From Polyangiaceae bacterium (GTDB lineage: Bacteria > Myxococcota_A > Polyangia > Polyangiales > Polyangiaceae): 39,860 nt of DNA. The stretch spans positions 1 to 39,860 of the forward strand of contig JACKEB010000029.1 in assembly GCA_020633205.1 (NCBI GenBank), read 5' to 3'. Position numbers and translations under genes: made by a program. The notes under the pieces were generated by a model. The model had not been told where the DNA came from and made no database searches. It worked only from the letters and a program-made list of their open reading frames with translations. Below, piece after piece: positions 14,263 through 21,687 of the stretch (its first letter is position 1; every line of letters begins with the position of its first letter).

Positions 14263-17094
14263 GTGCGCGACGCCGCCCTGTGGCTGCCTCAACGTTGGCT
14301 GACTCGACGCTCGCTTGGTGTGGCTGCGCTTTGCGTAGCGCTGATTGGGGGCTACTCCAGATCAGCCAGCGCGGAGGTGCGCCTGTGCCCCGCGGCAGAC
14401 GGCTCGCTTGGGGCTTGGCTGCTCGCGGGTCCAGTCCCCGCAGGGAGCGCCAAGCGGCTCGACCCGAAATCGTTTTTCCCCAAGGAAACTGGGGAACTCA
14501 GCAAAGGTCAGAGCGCGCGCTGGCGAACGGTCGCGTACGACGACACCCTCGACATCGCCAAGTCAATCCCAGGCAAGGGCAACTTCGCCGCCCTCGGGGG
14601 CTGGCTCTCCGTCGAAGAGGCTAGCGATGCCTACTTGCTGCTGGGTGTCGATGGCGGTGTGAGTGTGTGGCTCGATGGTGAGCGGATCCACGAGCGCTCC
14701 CGACCCGCGCTGCGGGCCGGGGCTTTCGTCCCCATCCCCATGCACCTCGATCCCGGACGCCATCGCTTGGTGCTCTGGCTCGAGAGTTCACTTCCGCACT
14801 GGGGCTTTTGGGCTCGCGTCGTCGCGCAGGCAGATGGGCTACCCCCCGTTGGACTGAGGTTCGCCTTACCCGACACCGACGAGAACGACAGCGCGAACCT
14901 CGGCAGGCAACTGCTCAGGCTGAGCCTGGACGCAAACCTCCGTGACGCTGGCTACGGCCCGACGCTCCGCTTGGATTTTCCCCGCGGTTTTCCCGAAGAC
15001 CTCCTGCGCGGGAGCGCAGCAGCACCGCAGGTCCAGCTGACCCAATCCACTTCCGACGGGAAGAGCGCGTCGACACAGCTGTCCGTTGGGCAACCCAGCT
15101 GCGGGACTCGAGGGATCCGTGACTACCGCGTCCAGCTACCCCCGCCTGCCTCGGGCAGCGCGGGGAACTTACAAGTCGATCTCAAGCTGCCCTTCACCGC
15201 CAAGAAACTTGAGCTAAAGCTAGACCCCGCCCTACCCCAAGCCGTGGGCGCTGCGCTGGAGCAGGCGCGACGCCTCAGCGCCGGGCCAAGATCGGGAGAC
15301 TCTCCCGATGCATCGACCCCGAAGCTCGTCGATCGTGACGTGATTGCGGCGAGCTTGCGCCGTGCCGCGCTGACCCTGCAGCGTCAGATCGCCGCCGGAG
15401 ACACGCGCGGGACCGCTCAAGCAAAGCGCGATCTGGAGAGCTTGCTAGATGACCTCGGTGACGGCGTGGATCCCCTGGAAACCGAGGGCCTGCACTCTCT
15501 AGCGCTGCACTCCGAGCTCGACGGCAGTGACCAACCCTTCGCGTTGCAGTTGCCGAGTGGATACGCGAAACGCAAAGACAAGGCCCGCTATCCGCTCGTG
15601 CTCTTGCTCCACGGCTACAACGGGACGCCGGAGAGCGTGATGCGCGCCTTCCTGGACTCCACGGGGGACAGACCGCGCGTACCGGGCATCGTGCTAGCTC
15701 CATATTCGCACGGAAACGCGTTCTATCGCGACGCAGGTGAAGCCGCCACGCTCGAGGCGCTCAAGTGGGCCCTCGAGACCCTGCCGGTTGACCCGGACCG
15801 CGTCAGCGTAACCGGGGTGAGCATGGGTGGAACCGGCACCGGCTATATGGCGGTGCGCTACCCAGAGCTGTTCAGCGCTGCCTCTCCGTTGTGTGGCTAC
15901 CACAGCTACTTCATCCGGCGGGACACCTCGAAGCGCCCGATCCGGCCCTGGGAGAACGCGCGCATGCACCATTGGTCTCCGGCCAGCTGGGCCGAGAACC
16001 TGCAACAAGTCCCAATGTTCGTTGCGCAGGGCACGAAGGATTTTCCCCACGACAATTCAAAGGTGCTGATCCAGCGCCTCAGGGATCTGAACTACGACGT
16101 GATCGAGGAGTGGCCGGAGACCGGGCACTCCGTGTGGACGGAGGTCTGGGACGGCGCCGACGGCTGGCCATGGCTGAGCAACAAGCGCCGAGTCGAAGCG
16201 CCAGCTCGGGTGCGTTTCGTGAGCGATCAACTGCGCTACGCAAAGCACTACTGGCTCGAGCTCAGCGAGCTCGAAACTCCGGGCAAGCTCGCTGAGGTCC
16301 AGGCGCAGGTGAAAGGCGGCAAGGTCGAGCTCGAAGCGACTGGTGTCAAAGCGCTGCGCTTCGTCCCTCCGCTGCCGAAGGGACTGCAGGGCTCAAAGCT
16401 CAAAGCGCGCATAGCCGAGCAGGAGCTCGAACTCGACCCCCAGAAGCAGGAGTTGCGGCGCGGCGCGGAAGGTTGGGCGGTGACTCCCAACACCCCCACC
16501 CCGGCAGGGCACAAGCGCGCTGGTGTCGAAGGTCCAATCCGCGATGTGTTCATGTCGCCAGTCACGTTCGTCTACGGCACGCGGCGTCAGGCGACATCTC
16601 GCGCGACCCTGGAGGTTGCCAACGCGTGGGCCAACGGTCGAGGCAGCGCGGACCTCGCTTACCCAGTCGTCGCCGATCGCGACCTTCCAACCGCGGCGCT
16701 CAGGAGCACCAATCTCTTCTTGATCGGAGGCGCGCGAGACAACCTGGTTAGCGCCCGCCTAGCAGGCGACTTAAAAAGCCGCACGGAAACACACAAGCTC
16801 TTCCTTGGCGACCTGGAGTTCGAAGGCGGAGACGTTGGGTGCCTGTACGTTGAACCTCACCCCCTAAACCCCGAACGCTACTTGCTGGTGTTGGATGCCG
16901 TGTCGGCCCAGGGATACTTGCTGACGAACGCGCTGCCCGCGCTGCTCCCGGATTTCATCGTGTATGACACGAGCGTGGCCCCGGCCGCGGGGCAGCAGGT
17001 GCTGGGAGATGCACGCGTGCTCGCCGGAGGCTTCTTTGACTGGGACTGGAGCCTACCGAAGGCCACTCAAGACCCCGAGGCCCAGAAGAAGTAG
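14263..17094 (+). CDS. Large exported alpha/beta-hydrolase (esterase/PHB-depolymerase-like)
   Basis: Secreted serine hydrolase of 943 residues. I start at the GTG at 14263 because it gives an Arg-containing n-region, a hydrophobic core and a cleavage site SASA/EV at residue 37; an ATG at 14164 would overlap the previous gene. Residues 40-430 carry beta-rich segments like those of carbohydrate-binding or accessory domains but no recognised motif. The esterase core begins near 445 with VLLLHGYNGTPES, has the nucleophile elbow GVSMGG (Ser520), a likely acid Asp593 and His622 (ETGHSVW). About 300 residues follow with no assignment. The substrate is unknown. It is convergent with rluB 6 bases away. 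Confidence 0.82.
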   Translation: MRDAALWLPQRWLTRRSLGVAALCVALIGGYSRSASAEVRLCPAADGSLGAWLLAGPVPAGSAKRLDPKSFFPKETGELSKGQSARWRTVAYDDTLDIAKSIPGKGNFAALGGWLSVEEASDAYLLLGVDGGVSVWLDGERIHERSRPALRAGAFVPIPMHLDPGRHRLVLWLESSLPHWGFWARVVAQADGLPPVGLRFALPDTDENDSANLGRQLLRLSLDANLRDAGYGPTLRLDFPRGFPEDLLRGSAAAPQVQLTQSTSDGKSASTQLSVGQPSCGTRGIRDYRVQLPPPASGSAGNLQVDLKLPFTAKKLELKLDPALPQAVGAALEQARRLSAGPRSGDSPDASTPKLVDRDVIAASLRRAALTLQRQIAAGDTRGTAQAKRDLESLLDDLGDGVDPLETEGLHSLALHSELDGSDQPFALQLPSGYAKRKDKARYPLVLLLHGYNGTPESVMRAFLDSTGDRPRVPGIVLAPYSHGNAFYRDAGEAATLEALKWALETLPVDPDRVSVTGVSMGGTGTGYMAVRYPELFSAASPLCGYHSYFIRRDTSKRPIRPWENARMHHWSPASWAENLQQVPMFVAQGTKDFPHDNSKVLIQRLRDLNYDVIEEWPETGHSVWTEVWDGADGWPWLSNKRRVEAPARVRFVSDQLRYAKHYWLELSELETPGKLAEVQAQVKGGKVELEATGVKALRFVPPLPKGLQGSKLKARIAEQELELDPQKQELRRGAEGWAVTPNTPTPAGHKRAGVEGPIRDVFMSPVTFVYGTRRQATSRATLEVANAWANGRGSADLAYPVVADRDLPTAALRSTNLFLIGGARDNLVSARLAGDLKSRTETHKLFLGDLEFEGGDVGCLYVEPHPLNPERYLLVLDAVSAQGYLLTNALPALLPDFIVYDTSVAPAAGQQVLGDARVLAGGFFDWDWSLPKATQDPEAQKK

Positions 17095-17100
17095 GCCCAG

Positions 17101-18264
17101 TCAGCGCTTGGAGCCGCGCTTAGCCGGCTTGGCCGCGCCACTGCGACCGCCGCCTGTACTGCGACCGCCGCCTGCACTGCGACCGCCGCCTGCACTGCGA
17201 CTGCCAGCGGCACTGCGACTGCCAGCGGCACTGCGACTGCCAGCGGCACTGCGCTTGCCTGCGTTGCGCTCGTTCGCTGCTTGACCAGCGGGTGCGCGGC
17301 GTGCCCCGGCTCCGCGACGTGGCCGCGCCTCCTCCGCTGCCCAGCTGTCGTCTGCGCCACGACGGGTAGTACGCCCCGCGGCTTCGCTGCGCGTCCGCGG
17401 GCGACCGCGTTGCTCTTCAGCGGCTTCCCCTCGCGTTGCCGTGCGGGAACGTGGCTTGCTCGTGGCTGCCCCGCGCCTGGGCCCGATTTGCGGCTTCCTC
17501 GTGGGCTTGCCCTGAGGCAGCTCCTGAGGGCCCACACGACGCGGTACTCCGTACTGGCGCTTGAGGTCTTTCAACTCGCTCACGTTCAGCAGGCGCCACT
17601 CACCAGGCCGCAGGTCCTCCGCGGTGATCCCCGCGAAGGACATACGCGCGAGGCGCATCACGGGGAAGCCGGTCGCCTCTCCCAAGCGGTGAATTTGGCG
17701 ATTCTTGCCCTCCTTGAGCACGATCTCCAGCCAAGTCTTGCCGTTGTCCCAGCGCAAGCGCTTCACCTCTGCCGGCCGCGTGCGCTTGCCGTCGATTTCA
17801 ATCGGACGCCGCCAGCGCTCGAGGTCGAAGTCGTTGACCTCACCCTGCACCTTGGCCACATAGACTTTCTTTGTGGATTTTTTAGGGTGCAGGAGCGCGT
17901 TCGCAAACTCGCCATCGTTGGTCATCAACAGCACGCCGCTGGTGTGGTAGTCGAGGCGACCAACCGGAACGACCCGCGCTCCGATACGGCGGACGAACTC
18001 CGCGATGGTCTGCCGCCCCTCGGGATCACGCATCGTGCTGACCACGTCACGCGGCTTGTGAATCACGATGTATACGGGCTTCTCTGGCACCAGACGCTGG
18101 CCGTCTACCTCGACCTTTTGAGCACGGGGGTCGGCCTTGAAGCCCAACTCCTGCACGACCTGTCCATCAACGCGCACTCGCCCGGCGAGGATGAGTTCCT
18201 CCGCCCGACGGCGAGAAGCGAGTCCCGCCTGGGCGATCAGCTTCTGGAGTCGTTCTTCTGCCAT
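17101..18264 (-). CDS. rluB: 23S rRNA pseudouridine synthase RluB with repetitive basic tail
   Basis: RsuA-family enzyme that isomerises a uridine in 23S rRNA. The 387 residues comprise an S4 RNA-binding domain (1-60), the catalytic domain with GRLDYHTSG (catalytic Asp105) and the family segment KNRQIHRL, then a basic, low-complexity tail of about 140 residues. The tail ends in six tandem hexapeptides of type SAAGSR/SAGGGR and a Lys-rich end. RluB proteins often have a C-terminal extension, which favours RluB over RsuA or RluE, but the paralogue assignment is not certain. Start ATG at 18264. Confidence 0.88.
   Translation of the reverse strand: MAEERLQKLIAQAGLASRRRAEELILAGRVRVDGQVVQELGFKADPRAQKVEVDGQRLVPEKPVYIVIHKPRDVVSTMRDPEGRQTIAEFVRRIGARVVPVGRLDYHTSGVLLMTNDGEFANALLHPKKSTKKVYVAKVQGEVNDFDLERWRRPIEIDGKRTRPAEVKRLRWDNGKTWLEIVLKEGKNRQIHRLGEATGFPVMRLARMSFAGITAEDLRPGEWRLLNVSELKDLKRQYGVPRRVGPQELPQGKPTRKPQIGPRRGAATSKPRSRTATRGEAAEEQRGRPRTRSEAAGRTTRRGADDSWAAEEARPRRGAGARRAPAGQAANERNAGKRSAAGSRSAAGSRSAAGSRSAGGGRSAGGGRSTGGGRSGAAKPAKRGSKR
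17141..17248. repeat. 18-bp tandem repeat, six copies, inside rluB
   Basis: Six head-to-tail 18-base units: 17141-17158, 17159-17176, 17177-17194, 17195-17212, 17213-17230 and 17231-17248. The first three are of the type ctgcgaccgccgcctgca and the last three of the type ctgcgactgccagcggca, nearly identical within each set. They encode six hexapeptides in the C-terminal tail and keep the reading frame, so copy number could change without loss of function. Confidence 0.95.
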
Positions 18265-18380
18265 GACCCCGAGTGACTAGCGATTCCTCGGCCTCGGCGC
18301 CAGTTGGGAAAAGCGCGCCGAGGTCGTGGGGCGACTGCCTCGCCTTCCCCCGTGGAGGCCTCGTGCTATACAGGCGCCCT

Positions 18381-18734
18381 ATGCGCCGTGTAGAAAAACC
18401 CTGGGGACACGAGCTGATCTGGGCTCACACCGATCGCTACGTGGCCAAGGTCCTCTTCATCAAGGCCGGTCACAAGCTCAGCCGACAGTACCACAAGGTC
18501 AAGGACGAGACCCTGCTGGTGGAGACGGGGGCGATGGACCTCGAAGTCGGAGAACCCCCAAACATCGAGGTGCGCCGAATGAATCCGGGAGATGTGTTCC
18601 ACGTCACCCCCGGCACCATTCACCGTATGGCGGCAGTCGAGGACACGCGCGTCTTCGAGGTCTCGACGCCAGAACTCGACGATGTCGTGCGCCTCGAGGA
18701 CAGCTACGGCCGCGAAGGCACTAGCGCTCCCTGA
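18381..18734 (+). CDS. Stand-alone cupin, type II phosphomannose isomerase-like
   Basis: A 117-residue single-domain cupin. The start at 18381 gives VEKPWGHE immediately, as in the cupin domain of ManC/type II mannose-6-phosphate isomerases. The metal site is recognisable: Gln36 and His38 in RQYH, Glu43, and His81 in PGTIH; the Gln-x-His pattern matches the SLQxH signature of that family. Length fits an isolated C-terminal domain without the nucleotidyltransferase part. It may isomerise or bind a sugar phosphate, but this is inference. A TATACA at 18367-18372, 14 bases before the ATG, and the lack of a Shine-Dalgarno suggest a nearly leaderless mRNA. Confidence 0.8.
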   Translation: MRRVEKPWGHELIWAHTDRYVAKVLFIKAGHKLSRQYHKVKDETLLVETGAMDLEVGEPPNIEVRRMNPGDVFHVTPGTIHRMAAVEDTRVFEVSTPELDDVVRLEDSYGREGTSAP

Positions 18735-18751
18735 CGGGGCAATGCGCCCGT
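18734..18751 (+). terminator. Weak hairpin after the cupin gene
   Basis: The sequence acggg...cccgt forms a 5-bp stem directly at the cupin stop, in the 146-base gap between convergent genes. No T-run follows. The gap also contains a direct repeat of gctccctgacgg (at about 18726 and 18771). Confidence 0.2.
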
Positions 18752-18880
18752 GCTTCTAGGCGGCACTCAAGCTCCCTGACGGCATCAACGCCCTCTGACG
18801 ACGGACGTTGACCCTTCAGAAAGGTGGGCGAGACCCCAAACGCCGCGTTTGTTAGCGCCGAACCGGGCAGCGGCTCGAGT

Positions 18881-19675
18881 TCAGCGGTTCCGTGCGCTAA
18901 CGCGCGCGTCGGTGACCCCAGCGTCAGCAGCTTCGGCCTCTTTGGCCTTCTTCTCCGCCTCGGCCTTCTCCTCTTCCTCGCGCTCTGCCTTTTCGGCGGC
19001 GAGGCGAGCGACTTCGTCCCGATCCCAGCGGTCGACGTGTCCGTCGTGATCCAGATCGACGCCCATGCGCTCGAGTACGCCTTGGTTGTAGATCTCCCAG
19101 ACGTTGGGCTTACCGTCGAAGTTGGTGTCACGCTGAACCCGGCTCAGGTCACCCCGCACATAGAACTTGAACTCATCGGGCTGCCCGTCGCCGTTGCGGT
19201 CGACCTCGACCTTGGCCATGCGCCCGCGCGCGAAGGTGATCCAGGTGTCGATTCGCCCGTCGTAGTCTGAGTCAGCTTGTTCCCGTAGGGAATCGCCCTT
19301 CTCGTCATACGTGCGCACGACATCCTTCATCCCGTCCAGGTTGGTGTCGATCTCTCGGCACAACAGCACCCTGCGTCGGTCCTCACCTTCCCCCACGATC
19401 GCAAACACGCGCCGCACGTTGGGAACAAGCGCGCCGGGCCCCGTGGACTCGATCACTTCTCGATCGGTGCGGCCCTTGAAGTCGCAACGGGACTGGTCTT
19501 CTGCGTTGGCATTGGCGTTGGCGGCCGTGCCCGACTTCGTCGGCATCTGCGGACCCGCCTCGTTTCCGCCACCACAGGCGGCAACGGCACCGCTCGCCAG
19601 CGCGACGGCAGCCAGCGCAATTAGCCAATCACGAGGAGCGCCGCGGCGCTGTAGGAGGAAGCTACGACCACTCAC
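18881..19675 (-). CDS. Lipoprotein with five DxDGxxD repeats and a charged coiled-coil tail
   Basis: Envelope lipoprotein of 264 residues, lipidation at Cys34 (AVAAC). After a linker, five calcium-loop-like motifs recur about every 24 residues: DTNLDGMKD (110), DSDYDGRID (135), DRNGDGQPD (159), DTNFDGKPN (183) and DLDHDGHVD (207), often followed by W or F. The DxDxDGxxD spacing matches EF-hand, dockerin or thrombospondin type 3 loops and predicts calcium binding. Residues 218-252 are a Glu/Lys/Ala-rich helix. The GTG start overlaps the stop of the paralogue upstream (GTGA), so the two are co-translated. Function unknown. Confidence 0.82.
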   Translation of the reverse strand: MSGRSFLLQRRGAPRDWLIALAAVALASGAVAACGGGNEAGPQMPTKSGTAANANANAEDQSRCDFKGRTDREVIESTGPGALVPNVRRVFAIVGEGEDRRRVLLCREIDTNLDGMKDVVRTYDEKGDSLREQADSDYDGRIDTWITFARGRMAKVEVDRNGDGQPDEFKFYVRGDLSRVQRDTNFDGKPNVWEIYNQGVLERMGVDLDHDGHVDRWDRDEVARLAAEKAEREEEEKAEAEKKAKEAEAADAGVTDARVSARNR

Positions 19676-20463
19676 TGGGACTTCTCCTCGCTGGGCGGCG
19701 GCGCCTCGCCTTCGCCTTCCTTCTTTTCCATCTCGACCGGCACGTCACCTTGGCCTGACTGCTCGAACTTGGGGCCAGTCTTGCCTGGCGCCGAGCGCTC
19801 CGGCGGCACGTAACCGCTTCCCGGCTGGGCGCACACATCAACGGTGGCGCCGGGGTCAGGACGGCCATCCCCATCGACATCCGAGTGGATCAAGGGGCAC
19901 TCCGGCTTGTCTGGAGTGGGGTACTCCCACCACTGATCGATCACTGCGTCCCCGTCGGAGTCACGCTCCGTGCGCACCAACTTTCCCGCCTCGAAGAAGT
20001 GCCACGTATCGAGCTTTCCTCCGAGCGTGGTGGCTCGCTGTTGCTCCTTTAGCAAGCCTCCTTGGTAAGTGGAGATCTCATCCACGCGACCGTCACGGTC
20101 GTAGTCGCTCTCACGTCGACGAACCTGCCCTGAGCCGTCGCGATAGACCCACGCGTCGATCTTGCCGTCGAAGTTCAGATCCACGGCTCGACACACCTCC
20201 GTCGCTCCGCTGCGAACGATGGTGATATCGGGTCGCCCGTCCCCGTTGACGTCGGTCTTCTGACCTTTGTCGAGGTCGCAGTCCTCGTGAACGATCGCGG
20301 TATCGCGCCGTTGAACTCCGTCTCCGTCTGGGCTCGACGCGCTGGAGACGGACGCACTGCAGGCAGCTACGCCGCCCAGCATCAACCCGAGTCCAAGCGT
20401 TTGCACCAAGCGCAGGCGCCACCAGGAGCTCAGCCCCTGCGAACACACAACGATTCCCCTCAC
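19672..20463 (-). CDS. Paralogous lipoprotein with DxDGxxD repeats
   Basis: A 263-residue paralogue of the next gene in the operon. It starts at a GTG with a good GAGGG ribosome-binding site, has a signal ending at Cys35 (GVAAC), then repeats at about 71 (DVNGDGRPD), 95 (DLNFDGKID), 120 (DYDRDGRVD), 145 (degenerate, lacking the acidic ligands), 168 (DSDGDAVID) and 195 (DVDGDGRPD), again about 24 residues apart. The tail is Glu/Lys/Pro-rich and probably disordered. A duplication of a calcium-loop repeat protein is the simplest origin. Role unknown; cell-surface scaffold or adhesion is possible. Confidence 0.82.
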   Translation of the reverse strand: MRGIVVCSQGLSSWWRLRLVQTLGLGLMLGGVAACSASVSSASSPDGDGVQRRDTAIVHEDCDLDKGQKTDVNGDGRPDITIVRSGATEVCRAVDLNFDGKIDAWVYRDGSGQVRRRESDYDRDGRVDEISTYQGGLLKEQQRATTLGGKLDTWHFFEAGKLVRTERDSDGDAVIDQWWEYPTPDKPECPLIHSDVDGDGRPDPGATVDVCAQPGSGYVPPERSAPGKTGPKFEQSGQGDVPVEMEKKEGEGEAPPPSEEKSQ

Positions 20464-20907
20464 TTATCCCTCGGTCCAGTAAGTGTTGATGGCATCAAGC
20501 TCATGAAGCAGTTAGCACGCCGCGCAAGGTTCTGCCGGTGTCAGTGCGGCATCGTAGGCGGGCCCCCGTAGCGTGGCAAGAGTCGCTCCAGACGCGAGCG
20601 GCTTCATCTCGTGAGCGCCCCTGCTTCGCAGCCGTTTGCAACTCACCAACCAGCTTGGCTTGGGCAAGCCATGGCCTGGATGGACCTCGCATACGGGGTT
20701 GGGGGTGAGTGCGGCTCCGTCCCACCGCCAACTCGCCACACGGCGGCGCGGCACTCACCTCCATTGGCGTGGTCTTCTGTGTCGGAAATTCGGCCCACCG
20801 TCCGGCGGATGCCGCCCTACCCGTGCGCGCAGAGACTGAACGGACGCGACGTTCTTAGCCCACTCGGCCCCTCAGCCCAACGCGCTAACCCATTGAATTA
20901 ACAGCGT

Positions 20908-20928
20908 TTTGCCAATTGCAGCGGCAAA
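20908..20928. promoter_or_regulatory. Inverted repeat next to the RHH gene promoter, possible operator
   Basis: tttgcc and ggcaaa flank a 9-base spacer, 9 bases upstream of the -35 box of the downstream promoter. The position suits an operator for the ribbon-helix-helix protein itself, but this is inference. Confidence 0.3.
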
Positions 20929-20937
20929 CGTGGTGGA

Positions 20938-20966
20938 TTGACAATACACGTATGGGAATCTAATGT
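20938..20966 (+). promoter_or_regulatory. Candidate sigma70-type promoter of the RHH regulator gene
   Basis: A perfect TTGACA (20938-20943), a 17-base spacer and TAATGT (20961-20966) stand out in a locally AT-rich stretch. Transcription would begin near 20973, about 60 bases before the ATG at 21036. The -10 box matches only moderately. Confidence 0.5.
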
Positions 20967-21035
20967 AACTGCAGTCGCCGCACACTCCGTCTGACCGCGT
21001 CCGCCCCGCGCTCAGCGCCTCGCCGGGAACCACCC

Positions 21036-21245
21036 ATGTCACGTAAGAAGATTTCGACGACGGTCTACATCACGCCGGAGCAGAACGACAAACTGCGCTT
21101 GCTACACGACCGCACGAAGGTTCCGGTCGCTGTCTACATTCGCGAGGGCATCGATCTGGTGTTGAAGCACTACGAGCACGCGTTGCCCGGACAGATGACA
21201 CTCGCTGACCCAGCGCCTCCTGCACCGGCGCCAAGCAAGAAGTGA
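21036..21245 (+). CDS. Small ribbon-helix-helix DNA-binding protein
   Basis: A 69-residue protein. Residues 4-48 fit the ribbon-helix-helix (CopG/Arc-type) fold: a beta strand (KISTTVYI), helix 1 (PEQNDKLRLLHDRT) and helix 2 (VAVYIREGIDLVLKHYE). The remaining 20 residues are a Pro/Ala-rich tail. Such proteins bind operator DNA as dimers through the strand. It stands alone, with no toxin gene beside it, so an antitoxin role is less likely than a regulatory one. Targets are unknown; an inverted repeat near its own promoter is a candidate site. Confidence 0.85.
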   Translation: MSRKKISTTVYITPEQNDKLRLLHDRTKVPVAVYIREGIDLVLKHYEHALPGQMTLADPAPPAPAPSKK

Positions 21246-21687
21246 CCCTCCAAGCGAGCACTCGTGCAGCCAAACAGCGCGTCCGGTTCACGCGCGGCTA
21301 GTGAAACGAATCCACGTGATTCGCCGAACAAGAGCAACATCGCTGTTCCTCATCTCAAACAGGGCACCAAGAGGCAGAAGTCGCTCGGGCGGCTCACGAC
21401 TTCTGCAGCGTACGGCGGAGACAGGACACAAAGACCGCAGTCGACCGCAGAGCCATCGTCGCGTTCAGAAGTGCGATGAAAGCGACCGCGGAAGTGCTTT
21501 CCCGTTTTGCCGTTCACTCGTTCGGCGCTAGGGAGGCGAATCCTTCCTCGCGTTTGGTCCTCGCATCTGCGCGAAGGCTTCAGGCTGGCGCCGCGTCTCG
21601 CCCTCACAGGACGCAGCACTCGATGCGCTGAGCGTGCGATTGCAGCGGGCTCAGCCGCTCGCGCCCTACCTAAGACCGACTCCCGTC
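21246..21687 (+). other. Intergenic region upstream of lepA
   Basis: 442 bases with no convincing gene; short overlapping frames in several phases lack support. It contains a strong hairpin (21374-21406) and presumably the lepA promoter, which I cannot place with confidence. Confidence 0.5.
21374..21406 (+). other. 10-bp perfect inverted repeat (hairpin), possible terminator or small RNA element
   Basis: gcagaagtcg (21374-21383) and cgacttctgc (21397-21406) form a perfect 10-bp stem with a 13-base loop. It lies 130 bases after the RHH gene and 280 bases before lepA. No T-run follows, so it is not a classical intrinsic terminator. Confidence 0.5.

Larger units (their letters stand above)
20464..21035. 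other. Intergenic region with an inverted repeat
   Basis: A 572-base gap between divergent genes. No convincing ORF is seen; the short open frames here (for example 20611-20901) lack protein-like composition and ribosome-binding sites. A perfect 9-bp inverted repeat (ggtgagtgc at 20704-20712, gcactcacc at 20751-20759) encloses a smaller GC stem. The right end holds the candidate promoter of the ribbon-helix-helix gene. The rest shows nothing I can name. Confidence 0.5.

Noticed and set aside
20611..20901. Short plus-strand frame in the gap before the RHH gene
   Set aside because: No ribosome-binding site, no recognisable pattern, and it runs across an inverted repeat.
21036..21245. RHH protein as antitoxin of a toxin-antitoxin pair
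   Set aside because: No adjacent small toxin-like gene follows within the 442-base gap before lepA.
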